Source: Rossellomorea vietnamensis
GTDB taxonomy: Bacteria; Bacillota; Bacilli; Bacillales; Bacillaceae_B
Length of the DNA: 64,000 nt
NCBI RefSeq assembly: GCF_025398035.1
Contig: NZ_CP104558.1
Span: forward strand, 3,142,501 to 3,206,500
Reading direction: 5' to 3'
Below the pieces are notes generated by a model. It searched no databases, was not told the DNA's origin, and saw nothing but the letters and a program-made list of their open reading frames with translations. Positions within the stretch are counted from its first letter, which is position 1. Every line of letters starts with the position of its first letter. Shown here in pieces: positions 1 to 9,270 of the stretch. The position numbers and the translations under genes were made by a program.

Positions 1-138
1 CTCGCCGGTTCGTTCTCGGCTAACTGGAGATACATCGCGGCAGGATCGATCATCTCGATTCTTCCAATCATCATCATCTTCTCCATCCTGCAGCGCCACT
101 TCATTGCAGGTGCCATGAAAGGGGCGGTGAAAGGATAA
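1..138 (+). CDS. Carbohydrate ABC transporter permease, C-terminal end (partial)
   Basis: Only the last 45 codons are in the window; the frame is open from base 1 to the TAA at 136-138. The translation contains one hydrophobic segment (SIISILPIIIIFSILQRHF) and ends GAMKGAVKG, the usual ending of MalG-type sugar ABC permeases. These inner-membrane subunits form the channel for solute-binding-protein-dependent uptake of oligosaccharides. The stop overlaps the start of the GH38 gene (TAATG), so transport and hydrolysis are probably translationally coupled. The family call rests on the C-terminal signature only. Confidence 0.75.
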   Translation, partial: LAGSFSANWRYIAAGSIISILPIIIIFSILQRHFIAGAMKGAVKG

Positions 139-2678
139 TGAGCAAGAAAATGACGTGTCATATCGTCTTCCAGACCCACTGGGACAGGGAGTGGTACTTA
201 CCATTTGAAGTATTCCGCCACCGGCTCGTACAGGTGATGGACCGGATTGTGTCGGGTCTTGAAAAGGGAGAGTTGGAGCAATTTGTCCTGGATGGCCAGA
301 TGGCTGCCCTGGAGGATTATTTTGAGGTTTGCGAAGAGAGCCTGAAGGAAAAAGTCCTTCATTTCATAGAAGAAAAGAAAATCATCATCGGTCCTTGGTA
401 TGTCTTGGCCGATGAGTTTCTTGTGAGCGGAGAATCCCTGATCCGGAATATGGAGATGGGACTGAAGATCGCCGGTCGATATGGAGAGACCCAGAAGGTC
501 GGGTACTTACCGGATACATTCGGTCACGTAAGTCAGATGCCTCAGCTGTTACAGAGATTTGGGATTGATAACGCCATTTTGTGGCGGGGAATCAAGCCCG
601 AAACGTCTGAGTTTCATTGGGAAGCGCCGAACGGGTCCAGCGTTTTCACGGCCTTTTTGCCAGAAGGGTATTATCAGCCCCTTTTGAATGAAGACCATCC
701 AGAAGAGCAGTTGACGTCCTATGTGGAGAAGGTCACACCGTATGCGACAACGTCTCAGCTGTTGTTGACGAATGGCGGGGATCATCTGATGCCGAAGCAC
801 GGAAATCTGATGAAGCAGATCCATGAGCTTCAAGGGGAAGTGGAGTTTGTGTCCAGCACCTATGAAGCGTTTCTGAAGAGCGTTCAGGCCGAAATCCCGG
901 CTGACTTGCCTGTGTTTGTCGGGGAGATGAGAAGCAATGAGCATATTTATGTTCTTCCCAATGTCCTTTCGGCAAGAAGCTATCTCAAGGTTCAAAATCA
1001 GGAGATGGAGGATGAGTTGACGGGCTACACGGAACCACTGGCGACACTTGCCGGGCAAGAGAAGTATCCTCTTCGTTACCTGGAGGAATCCTGGAAGCTT
1101 CTACTCTTGAATCATCCTCACGACAGTATTTGTGGCTGCAGCATTGATGAGGTCCATAAGGAAATGGAGACGAGAACGATGATGCTCAGGCAGAGGCTTT
1201 CGTCCATACAGAAGGGATCGCTCACTCATCTCGGCGTTCAGGATCCAATGTTTTCAGGAGCAGGACGGAGAAAGCCGTTTGATGATAACAGCGTATTTAC
1301 GGTCTTCAATCCTCATCCAAGGCCGTTCACCGGCTGGATGTCGGGGGAGATTTGGCTCGAGAAAGAAAGATCGTTCCGTTTACAGGACGAGAACGGGAAG
1401 CTTCTTACCCCTGTGATCAAGAATAAGCGGAAGGGTAGACATTTTGCTTCTCCTTTGGACGCGTTCCCGGATTTTAAAGAGGGGACATTTTATGAGCTGG
1501 ACTTTTATGTGGAGGATCTTGCTGCCACTTCACTCGCTGCTTTTACAGTCGTGGAGGGAAGCTATGAAGAAATCCTTGAGTCACAGGACAGCGTGATTGA
1601 AAACGAATATTATTCTATCGAACTGGACGAGGATGGAACCCTTTCACTACTTGAAAAAGAAACGGGCAAGCATCATCAGGGGTTGCATCGGTTCTACAGC
1701 ACCTTAGACGCTGGTGACGAGTATAACTACTCCCCGCCAGTGAACGATGTGAAGACGGTAGCTGAGCTTGAGGGCACAGGAAAGGTCCGGAGAGCGTCAG
1801 GCGTTCAAGAGTTATCGTATGATCTGAAGCTTGTCACACCGTCAGGGTTGAATGGGGATCGAACCGGTCCTTCAGAAGAAACGGTTATAACGACTGTAGA
1901 GATCACTCTTACTGTAAAAGAAAAAGATCGGAAAATCGATGTATCGTATGTGATCGATAATCGCTCGAGGGACCAGCGGTTACGTGTTCAATATCCGTTG
2001 GGAACGTCCGTTGATCACACGTATAGTGATACGGCGTTCGATGTGGTGAAGCGGGAAGCGAAGAAGGATGAAGCGTTTGACGCAGTGAAACAAAAGGAAG
2101 TGCCGGTTGTCGTCGAGCCTTCTCTATCATTTGTGCGTTCGGATAGCGGATTCACTTTTTACCATCGAGGGTTGCAGGAGTACCAGATTACCAGAATGGA
2201 AGAAGAAGATTCCCTTGATGTGACGCTGATCAGGAGCGTCGGCTGGCTGTCCCGTGATGATTTACGGACACGTGGCGGGGGAGCGGGACCAAATATGGAA
2301 ACGCCGGATGCCCAGTGTATCGGCACGTATACCTTCCGCGCATCATTTGAATTCCACCCCCAAAAGAGTATGGGGCGCGTGGCGACGGAAGCCCACTTGT
2401 TCCGTGTTCCCCCACGGATCTATCCCGGTGAAGCGAAGGGAATCGGTCGTTTAGTAGAGATCGATAATGAAGAGGTACAGTGGAGTTCCCTTAGAAGAGT
2501 AGAGGATGGAGTGGAGCTGCGTCTATGGAATCCGACGGAACAGGAACAGCCGTTTAGTTTAACCCCACGTGGTGAGCGAGTGAACTTTCTGCGTGAACCT
2601 GTCCTCAATGGCAGGGATACATTGAAACCGAAGGAAATCGCTACTTACCTCATAAAAGGAGGAAACAAGCATGAATAG
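138..2678 (+). CDS. GH38 alpha-mannosidase (mannosylglycerate hydrolase type)
   Basis: The 846-residue protein lacks a signal peptide and should be cytoplasmic. The N-terminal motif THWDREWY carries the zinc ligands of family 38 (His14 and Asp16), and LPDTFGH holds the probable nucleophile Asp126. Length and architecture (catalytic domain, helical middle, C-terminal beta domains) fit bacterial enzymes of the MngB type, which cleave alpha-mannosides including mannosylglycerate. It overlaps the permease stop upstream and the DUF4127 start downstream by 8 bases, in an apparent operon with a ROK kinase, so it probably releases hexose from an imported mannoside. The exact substrate cannot be told from the sequence. 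Confidence 0.88.
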   Translation: MSKKMTCHIVFQTHWDREWYLPFEVFRHRLVQVMDRIVSGLEKGELEQFVLDGQMAALEDYFEVCEESLKEKVLHFIEEKKIIIGPWYVLADEFLVSGESLIRNMEMGLKIAGRYGETQKVGYLPDTFGHVSQMPQLLQRFGIDNAILWRGIKPETSEFHWEAPNGSSVFTAFLPEGYYQPLLNEDHPEEQLTSYVEKVTPYATTSQLLLTNGGDHLMPKHGNLMKQIHELQGEVEFVSSTYEAFLKSVQAEIPADLPVFVGEMRSNEHIYVLPNVLSARSYLKVQNQEMEDELTGYTEPLATLAGQEKYPLRYLEESWKLLLLNHPHDSICGCSIDEVHKEMETRTMMLRQRLSSIQKGSLTHLGVQDPMFSGAGRRKPFDDNSVFTVFNPHPRPFTGWMSGEIWLEKERSFRLQDENGKLLTPVIKNKRKGRHFASPLDAFPDFKEGTFYELDFYVEDLAATSLAAFTVVEGSYEEILESQDSVIENEYYSIELDEDGTLSLLEKETGKHHQGLHRFYSTLDAGDEYNYSPPVNDVKTVAELEGTGKVRRASGVQELSYDLKLVTPSGLNGDRTGPSEETVITTVEITLTVKEKDRKIDVSYVIDNRSRDQRLRVQYPLGTSVDHTYSDTAFDVVKREAKKDEAFDAVKQKEVPVVVEPSLSFVRSDSGFTFYHRGLQEYQITRMEEEDSLDVTLIRSVGWLSRDDLRTRGGGAGPNMETPDAQCIGTYTFRASFEFHPQKSMGRVATEAHLFRVPPRIYPGEAKGIGRLVEIDNEEVQWSSLRRVEDGVELRLWNPTEQEQPFSLTPRGERVNFLREPVLNGRDTLKPKEIATYLIKGGNKHE

Positions 2679-4191
2679 AAAGATTGCCCTCCTGCCTGTG
2701 GATGGGAGACCGGTAACAAGGGAGCTTCCAAGGCAGATCGCCTCGATCGGCAATTGGGAAGTATTGCTTCCGTCTAAAGATCTCCTGGGCTTTTTGAAGA
2801 ACCCCGGAGATATCGAGGCTTTGAAAAAGTGGATCTGGGAAGTGGCTCCCGATGTGGATGGATTTGTCCTTTCCGTTGACATGCTCGGATATGGAGGACT
2901 GGTTCCTTCCCGTGTTTGTACCGACGGAGAGGAGACCATCAAGCAGCGCATCAGGATCCTTCGCTCATTAAAAGAAAAGTATCCCGGCAAAGCCCTGATG
3001 GCGTTCAGCTCCACCATGAGGATCTCCAATAACTACGTCAATGAGGAAGAGAAGGAATACTGGAGTGATTACGGAGTCGAGCTTTGGGAGTATTCCTTCC
3101 ATATTCACCGGTTTGAGAAAACGGGGTGTGAGGAATCCAATCGAAATGTACAGAATCTCAGGAGTCGGATCCCTTCAGAGGTGCTGGAAGACTACTTATC
3201 AACGAGACTGAAAAACTATCGTGTAAACGTTTCCCTTTTGGATATGGTGGAAGATCGAACACTTGATGTACTGGTATTCCCGCAGGATGATACGTCCGAG
3301 TATGGCTTGAATATCGGGGAGCAGGAAGACCTTTCAAGGAAGGTATTTGAACGGGAGTTATTTCAGGGTGTATTCATTTATCCGGGAGCGGATGAAGTGG
3401 CCAATACCCTTGTGGCAAAGATGATCTATCAGCTTGAAAATGTCCCGTTCCCGACGTTTTTTCCGATATACAGTGGTGAAACGGGTGCGTTATCGACGGC
3501 CATGTATGAAGACCGGCCGATCTGTGAATCGGTGAAGGGACAGATCTTTGCCTTTGGCGGGTACACGGTTAATCACCCGGGGGAAGCGGATATTGTGTTT
3601 GCCGCCAATGTACCGGGGAAGCGACAGGGAGATCTTGCCCTGCAAAAATACCTGGGGGAAGTCGACACCCCTGATCGGAATATAGGGGAGTGGATCAAGC
3701 GCATCTCTCATTATCTTCGTCAGGATAAGCTTGTGGCGGTGGCAGATACAGCCTATGCGAACGGAGTCGATGTTCGTATGCTGCCGGAGTTGCTGTCTGA
3801 GGTCAAGGTGAGTGAGCTTGCCGGATTTGCAGGCTGGAATACAGCGGGCAATACGCTCGGGACGGTCGTGGCACAGGCGGCGATGGTTCACCTTCAGAAG
3901 CAGAAGCCTTCCCTTCCTGAAGCAGAGGTAAAGGAAAGGCTGCAGGCTGAAATCACCCTCAGATTATTGGATGATTATGTGTATCAGTCGATTGTCCGTC
4001 AAGAGGTTAGGGCTGTAGTGGATGAGTCGGCAGTCAGCCGGGAAGAGCTGTTGAGCAGGGTGACGGAACTATTCCGTAAGGAGGCTTCTGACTTCCTGGA
4101 ACGATACCATCTCCATTTTTCATTGAAGGACATTTACCTGCCTTGGGACAGGACGTTCGAAATCGGTATAGGCAGGGGTGGTGAGTCATGA
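2671..4191 (+). CDS. DUF4127 family protein
   Basis: This 506-residue cytoplasmic protein starts MNRKIALLPVDGRPVTRELP, the typical opening of DUF4127 proteins, which have no established activity. Recognisable stretches are FPQDDTSEYG near residue 207 and a later GWNTAGNTLGT motif. It overlaps the mannosidase by 8 bases and the ROK kinase by 4 (ATGA), so the three are almost certainly made from one transcript. The conserved polar motifs and the company of a glycosidase and a sugar kinase suggest an enzyme of glycoside or sugar-acid catabolism. That role is inference from position. Confidence 0.8.
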   Translation: MNRKIALLPVDGRPVTRELPRQIASIGNWEVLLPSKDLLGFLKNPGDIEALKKWIWEVAPDVDGFVLSVDMLGYGGLVPSRVCTDGEETIKQRIRILRSLKEKYPGKALMAFSSTMRISNNYVNEEEKEYWSDYGVELWEYSFHIHRFEKTGCEESNRNVQNLRSRIPSEVLEDYLSTRLKNYRVNVSLLDMVEDRTLDVLVFPQDDTSEYGLNIGEQEDLSRKVFERELFQGVFIYPGADEVANTLVAKMIYQLENVPFPTFFPIYSGETGALSTAMYEDRPICESVKGQIFAFGGYTVNHPGEADIVFAANVPGKRQGDLALQKYLGEVDTPDRNIGEWIKRISHYLRQDKLVAVADTAYANGVDVRMLPELLSEVKVSELAGFAGWNTAGNTLGTVVAQAAMVHLQKQKPSLPEAEVKERLQAEITLRLLDDYVYQSIVRQEVRAVVDESAVSREELLSRVTELFRKEASDFLERYHLHFSLKDIYLPWDRTFEIGIGRGGES

Positions 4192-5072
4192 CCTTACGGA
4201 TCGGGGTGGACTTGGGTGGAACGAATATGCGGGCCGCACTCCTAGATGACAAAGGCAGGATCCTGAAAGAAGCCAAAGAGAAGACGGAGGCTCACGCAGG
4301 GCCGGTGAAGGTCATCGCCAACTTGATTTCACTCATTGAAACGGTGAAAGGGGACGAGAGTGTGCTCGTCATCGGGATCGGTAGCCCTGGTCCCCTGGAT
4401 GCGCGATCCGGCACGATTCTTTCTCCCCCTAACTTACCTGGCTGGGAGCGGATTCCCTTGGCTGCGATTATCGAGGAGCATTTTGAATTACCCGTGAAGG
4501 TGGATAATGATGCGAATGTGGCGGCTGTGGCTGAAGCGAAGCTTGGAGCGGGCGCCGGCTATGAAAGTGTTTATTATCTGACGGTAAGCACGGGTGTCGG
4601 TGGTGGATTTGTCATTAACGGGAAGGTATTTCAAGGTGCAAATGGATATGCCGGAGAGGTTGGCAATATGATTGTGGTGCCGAATGGAAGAAAGCATCCT
4701 TCGTTAAATCCTGGCGCACTTGAAAGTTTGGCAAGCGGAACGGCCATTGGGGCAGCCGGGGAGTCAATTGGGATCCCCGGTGGGTCCGAAGCCGTGTTTA
4801 ACGAAGCTCGTAATGGAAATGAAGCGGCCCAGAGCATTATTGATGAAGCTGTCGTATACCTGGCCATGGCAATCGCCAATCTCACCCATGCCATCAATCC
4901 TGACGTCTTCGTATTGGGTGGGGGCGTGATGAGTTCAGAAGAGCAGATTCTCCATCCATTAAGGGCCAAGGTGAAAGAGTATGTGTATCCGGAATTGAAA
5001 GAACTCGTCAAGATCGTCCCTGCAAAGCTTGGTTCCAACTCAGGGGTGATCGGGGCAGGATTCATCGTTTAG
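4188..5072 (+). CDS. ROK family sugar kinase
   Basis: The 294-residue protein has the ROK fold: ATP-binding LGVDLGGTNMRAAL-like N-terminus (IGVDLGGTNMRAALLD), the GIGSPGPLD loop, catalytic VDNDANVAA (Asp of the DNDAN motif), STGVGGG and the C-terminal NPDVFVLGGG. It would phosphorylate the hexose freed by the neighbouring mannosidase. Unusually, the zinc-binding CxCGxxGCxE motif of classical ROK glucokinases is absent; the equivalent place reads KHPSLNPGALESLASG, with no cysteine. The ATG overlaps the DUF4127 stop by 4 bases. It may be a glucokinase, mannokinase or allose/ManNAc-type kinase; the sequence does not separate these. Confidence 0.88.
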   Translation: MTLRIGVDLGGTNMRAALLDDKGRILKEAKEKTEAHAGPVKVIANLISLIETVKGDESVLVIGIGSPGPLDARSGTILSPPNLPGWERIPLAAIIEEHFELPVKVDNDANVAAVAEAKLGAGAGYESVYYLTVSTGVGGGFVINGKVFQGANGYAGEVGNMIVVPNGRKHPSLNPGALESLASGTAIGAAGESIGIPGGSEAVFNEARNGNEAAQSIIDEAVVYLAMAIANLTHAINPDVFVLGGGVMSSEEQILHPLRAKVKEYVYPELKELVKIVPAKLGSNSGVIGAGFIV

Positions 5073-5098
5073 TTTTTTATGAGAAAGGTGTGAAAGGA

Positions 5099-6658
5099 AT
5101 GGAAACGTTACAAGCAGACATCATCATCATCGGTGGCGGAATCGGGGGATGTACGGCTGCACTCGCTGCATCGAAACGTGGAAAAAAAGTCATCCTGACC
5201 GAAGAGACCGATTGGATAGGGGGACAGCTGACGAGCCAGGCGGTCCCGCCGGATGAGCACCAGTGGATCGAGCAGTTTGGCTGCACGAGGACATACCGTG
5301 AGTTCCGGAACCGTGTGCGGGAGTACTACCGTCGTCACTATCCTCTGAAGGAAGAGGCAAGGCGGGATGAACGGCTGAATCCAGGAAAGGGATGGGTCAG
5401 CAGGCTCTGCCATGAACCGAAAGTGGCCCTAGCCGTCCTTCAGGAGATGCTCATTCCTTATACGAGCAGCGGGAGGTTATCAATTCTTACTGATTATAAA
5501 GTGACCGGTGCGGACGTGGATGGAGACGATGTTCGATCTGTTACCGTTCAGCATAGGGACGGACCTGTCAAAGTCCTGCAGGGGCATTATTATCTGGATG
5601 CGACGGAAACCGGAGAGCTTTTGCCATTGGCAGGAGTGGAATACGTCACAGGGGCAGAAGCCAAAAAGGATACAGGCGAGCTGCATGCCCCGGAAGAAGC
5701 CAGGCCGCAGGACATGCAGTCCTTCACGTATGTGTTCGCAGTGGACTATGTGGAGGGCGGAAATTTTGTCATTGAAAAGCCGGAACAGTATGAGTTCTGG
5801 AAAGACTATCGTGCCCCGTTTTTACAGCATCAGCAGTTAAGCTGGTTCGCCCCCGATGCCCATACGGGTGGTTCGAAGGAATTTGCGATGTTCCATCATG
5901 AAGACCTGTGGGGGCTGTGGGATTACCGGCGGATCGTGGACCCGAGCCTTTTTGTTGAGGGCGCCTATGAAGGGGATATCTCCCTGATCAATTGGCCGCA
6001 GAACGATTATTGGAGTGGTTCGATCATCGATGTCAGTGATGAAGACCGGGCAAAGCATATCCATGAGTCGAAGCAGCTGAGTCTTTCCCTGCTGTACTGG
6101 CTGCAGACGGAAGCGCCTAGGCCGGATGGGGGAAAAGGGTACCCTGGACTGAGGTTGCGGGGGGATGTTCTCGGGACGGAGGATGGTCTCGCCAAATATC
6201 CTTATATTCGTGAATCGAGGAGAATCAAAGCCGTGTCGACGGTAGTCGAAGAAGACATCAATGCCAATACGAGGGACGGCATAAAACAGGTGAATGATTC
6301 TGTGGGGATCGGCTGTTACCGGATCGATTTGCATCCGACGACGGAGACGAATACGTTCTTTTACGCTGAAAGTTATCCGTTTGAGATTCCTTTGGGGGCT
6401 ATGCTGCCGGTGCGGGTGAACAATGTGCTTCCAGCGTGTAAGAATATCGGATCTACCCATATTACGAACGGCTGCTTCAGGGTGCATCCGGTGGAATGGA
6501 ATATCGGGGAATCGGCAGGGTATCTTGCTTCTTTTGCCATGGAGAAAGGCGTGTTGCCCCGTGAAGTGAGGGAGGATCAAGCGTTGTTGCGGAAATTTCA
6601 GGCACTGCTGGTGGTAGAAGGGATTGAATTGAAGTGGCCAGAAGTAGGGCCGATCTAG
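5099..6658 (+). CDS. FAD-dependent oxidoreductase (FAD_oxidored family)
   Basis: The protein of about 519 residues opens with a Rossmann dinucleotide motif, IIIIGGGIGGCTAALAASKR, followed by the WIGGQLTSQ segment typical of the PF12831 FAD-dependent oxidoreductases. There is no signal peptide. A GTG at 5090 is in frame, but the ATG at 5099 is better placed behind AGAAAGGTG. It follows the ROK kinase by 26 bases and probably belongs to the same catabolic operon, where it may oxidise a sugar or sugar derivative. Relatives are often annotated only as FAD oxidoreductases, so substrate and acceptor are unknown. Confidence 0.85.
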   Translation: METLQADIIIIGGGIGGCTAALAASKRGKKVILTEETDWIGGQLTSQAVPPDEHQWIEQFGCTRTYREFRNRVREYYRRHYPLKEEARRDERLNPGKGWVSRLCHEPKVALAVLQEMLIPYTSSGRLSILTDYKVTGADVDGDDVRSVTVQHRDGPVKVLQGHYYLDATETGELLPLAGVEYVTGAEAKKDTGELHAPEEARPQDMQSFTYVFAVDYVEGGNFVIEKPEQYEFWKDYRAPFLQHQQLSWFAPDAHTGGSKEFAMFHHEDLWGLWDYRRIVDPSLFVEGAYEGDISLINWPQNDYWSGSIIDVSDEDRAKHIHESKQLSLSLLYWLQTEAPRPDGGKGYPGLRLRGDVLGTEDGLAKYPYIRESRRIKAVSTVVEEDINANTRDGIKQVNDSVGIGCYRIDLHPTTETNTFFYAESYPFEIPLGAMLPVRVNNVLPACKNIGSTHITNGCFRVHPVEWNIGESAGYLASFAMEKGVLPREVREDQALLRKFQALLVVEGIELKWPEVGPI

Positions 6659-6700
6659 GAGGGCTCCCTGTTAACAGGGGGTCTCTCCGCACGTTTTATA
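6659..6700 (+). terminator. Possible terminator after the glycoside operon
   Basis: A G/C-rich inverted repeat centred on GTTAAC (CCCTG/CAGGG core with wobble extension) lies directly after the FAD oxidoreductase stop. The following T-tract is poor, so termination may be weak. Confidence 0.4.
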
Positions 6701-6868
6701 AGTCGAAAGGTCTAGAGTTGGACGTTCGATTTGTCTAAAAATGAAGAATTTATCCATCTTAATATTCTATTATGAAGAAGTATTCCTTTTATTCAGAAAA
6801 TTATGATAGAATGAAACTGCCACATCATGATAGCGCATACATATAAAACGATTATATGGAGGTACTCT

Positions 6869-9229
6869 ATGAAAAAGTGGTTAATCGGAAAGAAAATGAC
6901 AATGTCAGCCATGGCCCTCGCACTGACAATCCCGGCTCTTCAAGCCCCGGCACTCACAGCGGAAGCGGATGAAGGGGGAGCGACCAAAGTCGTCGATGAG
7001 GATGGAATCAGCATCATCGTCAATGCAGAAAATGATCGCAACAATACGAACAAGCTTGTCGTGTTTGATCCCACGTTCAGTTATTTTACCGAAACAAACG
7101 GGTCATCGTATGAAGTGATCCTCAAGAAGGATGAGGGGAACAGTTATCATGTTGTGTCTTCCGGGCAGGGAGACAGTGCGATTCCTGAAGACGGGGTCGT
7201 CCTGTCAACGGGACCGCAAACGACAGATGAGATCATGCGTTTCCTGAAGAGCCTGGAAAAGGGAGAGAGTGTTTCGATCAATGAACCGGTTGAAAGGACC
7301 TATGCCAATACATTAGATGATATTGACCCAACCGATGAATCAAATCCTGAGGGAGCCCCGTTTCCGGGAAATCGTGGAGCCAACCAACTCTTGCTGTATA
7401 CTCCTGCCTTTGGTTCAAGCACAGGAACAAATCCATATGGATATGAAATTACCGTGACCGATGGAGTCGTCACGAAAATCGGCGGAGGGGACAGTAGCAT
7501 TCCGTCCAACGGATTTGTCGTAAGCGGACACGGAACAGAAGCGGAATACCTGAAAAAAGCAGAGATTGGGATGAAAGTGGAGTATGATGCGGACGGTAAA
7601 ATTGAATTGATCCGCGACGCGTCCACCTATATTTTTAAAAGTGAACAAACCTTGCAGGAAGCGAAGCAAAGCATCGCTCATGCTGAGGAAAATTATATTG
7701 ATGCAGAGTTTAAGAAAGCACATGCTTCTGTAAAGGAAGCGGAGGATTTTTTGAAAAAGGCAGGAGATATCCAGAGTGAAGATCCTCAAAAGGCCTTGGA
7801 ATATACGGAAGAAGCGACTCAGGCCGCCTACGACGCGTACTACTATTCCCTTCCTTCTGAAGTAGGGGAGCAGCGTGCGATCTGGTATCGACCGGAAGAG
7901 AAGGATCTGGATGACGTCATCACGACGTTGGACCGGATGGAAGAGGCAGGCTTCAACTCTCTGTATCTTGAAACGACGTTCTGGGGATATACGATCTTCC
8001 CGAGTGACACGATGGAAGCCTACGGTCTGCCAAAGCAGCACCCGAACTTCGCCAATCAGGACTATGGGAAATACGGTTCGGACATCCTGAAAGCTTTCAT
8101 TGAAGAAGGCAAGAAGCGGGGGATCACGATTCAATCGTGGACGGATGGCTTCATGATCGGCCACAGCAGCCTTGGTCTGCCGTCACAGTTCAAAAAGTAC
8201 CCTGAATGGAGCGCGGTACAGCGAAATGATGAACCGGGCACACCGGGAAGTGATTCCAGCAGCAACTATTACTGGCTGGACATTGCAAACCCTGACGTCC
8301 AGGACTTTATGCTGGATATCTATAAAGAACAGCAAGAGGACTATAAGATCACAGGTGTAAATATCGACTATATGCGTTATCCGCACCATCCGTTTGATAA
8401 GAGCTATGGTTTCAGTGCTTCGAATCGTGAACGTTTCGAAACGGAATTCGGAGTCGATCCAATGGATTTAGAAGAGTCCGATGCGTTATGGGAAGAGTGG
8501 GAGAATTGGCTGCGTGAACAGGAAAACACGTTTGTCGATCAGCTTCATGTACAGAGTAAAGACATATACCCTGCCTTTATGGTCACGGCGACTCCTGAAC
8601 CGGGGGCAGAGGCTGTCCTGATCAGCGACTGGGTAGAGGACATCGATGGTGTCATCCCGCAGGCGTATGGACATGATTTCAATAGCATCCAATCGACGGT
8701 CATCGCCAGTAAAAAGCTGACTCCGCCTTCGATGATGTATTATACGGGGATCTATTCGTTCTTCCATCACCTTGGTGAAAAAGCAGCCGTCAATGATGTA
8801 TTGGCAGCAGGTCATGGAACGTCAGGTGTGAACATGTTCGCCTTCGGTCAGGCCAGTGCCCCTTCTGTGGACGCATTGGGGAAAGGGCCGTGGAGAAATG
8901 CGGCAATTAACCCTGGGGAAGATCCCAAAGCGGCTGTCCATGCTACGGTTAAGCAGTTGAAGGAACAGGTGGCTTCCATTTATATACCAAAGGGAGCGGT
9001 TAACAAGGAAGAAGGAAAAGAGCTGGAGAATAATCTTAGTAAATGGGAGAAAATGATGAAGCGGCCGGATCAGTCTCTCAAAATAGACAAAGTAGAGAAG
9101 GAGTTTGAGAAGACGGTTGAACTGATTAACTCCTTTAAAACACTGAATCCAATAGTGAAGGATAGAGTAGTGGAGAAGATGGATAAAGTGGAGAAGTGGT
9201 TGAATTATTATTATGAGAAACAGCAGTAA
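6869..9229 (+). CDS. Secreted GHL10-type family 10 glycosyl hydrolase-like protein
   Basis: The ATG at 6869 sits behind GGAGG and gives 786 residues with a signal peptide (MKKWLIGKKM then a hydrophobic run ending ALTAEA). Residues about 50-250 hold two copies of a roughly 85-residue domain, each ending in a SAIPEDGVVLS or SSIPSNGFVVS motif. A helical spacer follows. From about residue 310 comes a (beta/alpha)8 domain of the GHL10 (PF02638) type, with IWYRPEEKDL, FNSLYLETTFWG, WTDGFMIG and VNIDYMRYP. The C-terminus is a charged helical tail. Such proteins act outside the cell on envelope or environmental glycans; the substrate is unknown. It is monocistronic. Confidence 0.85.
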   Translation: MKKWLIGKKMTMSAMALALTIPALQAPALTAEADEGGATKVVDEDGISIIVNAENDRNNTNKLVVFDPTFSYFTETNGSSYEVILKKDEGNSYHVVSSGQGDSAIPEDGVVLSTGPQTTDEIMRFLKSLEKGESVSINEPVERTYANTLDDIDPTDESNPEGAPFPGNRGANQLLLYTPAFGSSTGTNPYGYEITVTDGVVTKIGGGDSSIPSNGFVVSGHGTEAEYLKKAEIGMKVEYDADGKIELIRDASTYIFKSEQTLQEAKQSIAHAEENYIDAEFKKAHASVKEAEDFLKKAGDIQSEDPQKALEYTEEATQAAYDAYYYSLPSEVGEQRAIWYRPEEKDLDDVITTLDRMEEAGFNSLYLETTFWGYTIFPSDTMEAYGLPKQHPNFANQDYGKYGSDILKAFIEEGKKRGITIQSWTDGFMIGHSSLGLPSQFKKYPEWSAVQRNDEPGTPGSDSSSNYYWLDIANPDVQDFMLDIYKEQQEDYKITGVNIDYMRYPHHPFDKSYGFSASNRERFETEFGVDPMDLEESDALWEEWENWLREQENTFVDQLHVQSKDIYPAFMVTATPEPGAEAVLISDWVEDIDGVIPQAYGHDFNSIQSTVIASKKLTPPSMMYYTGIYSFFHHLGEKAAVNDVLAAGHGTSGVNMFAFGQASAPSVDALGKGPWRNAAINPGEDPKAAVHATVKQLKEQVASIYIPKGAVNKEEGKELENNLSKWEKMMKRPDQSLKIDKVEKEFEKTVELINSFKTLNPIVKDRVVEKMDKVEKWLNYYYEKQQ

Positions 9230-9231
9230 AT

Positions 9232-9270
9232 AAAAAGGTTTTGGGAGCCCGATTCTCCCAAAACCTTTTT
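9232..9270. terminator. Bidirectional terminator
   Basis: AAAAAGGTTTTGGGAG pairs with CTCCCAAAACCTTTTT across a 7-base loop. The A-tract on one side and T-tract on the other let it serve both convergent genes. Confidence 0.93.

Noticed and set aside
5837-6580. 247-residue frame opposite the FAD oxidoreductase
   Set aside because: Antisense shadow of a well-supported gene; no recognisable motif.
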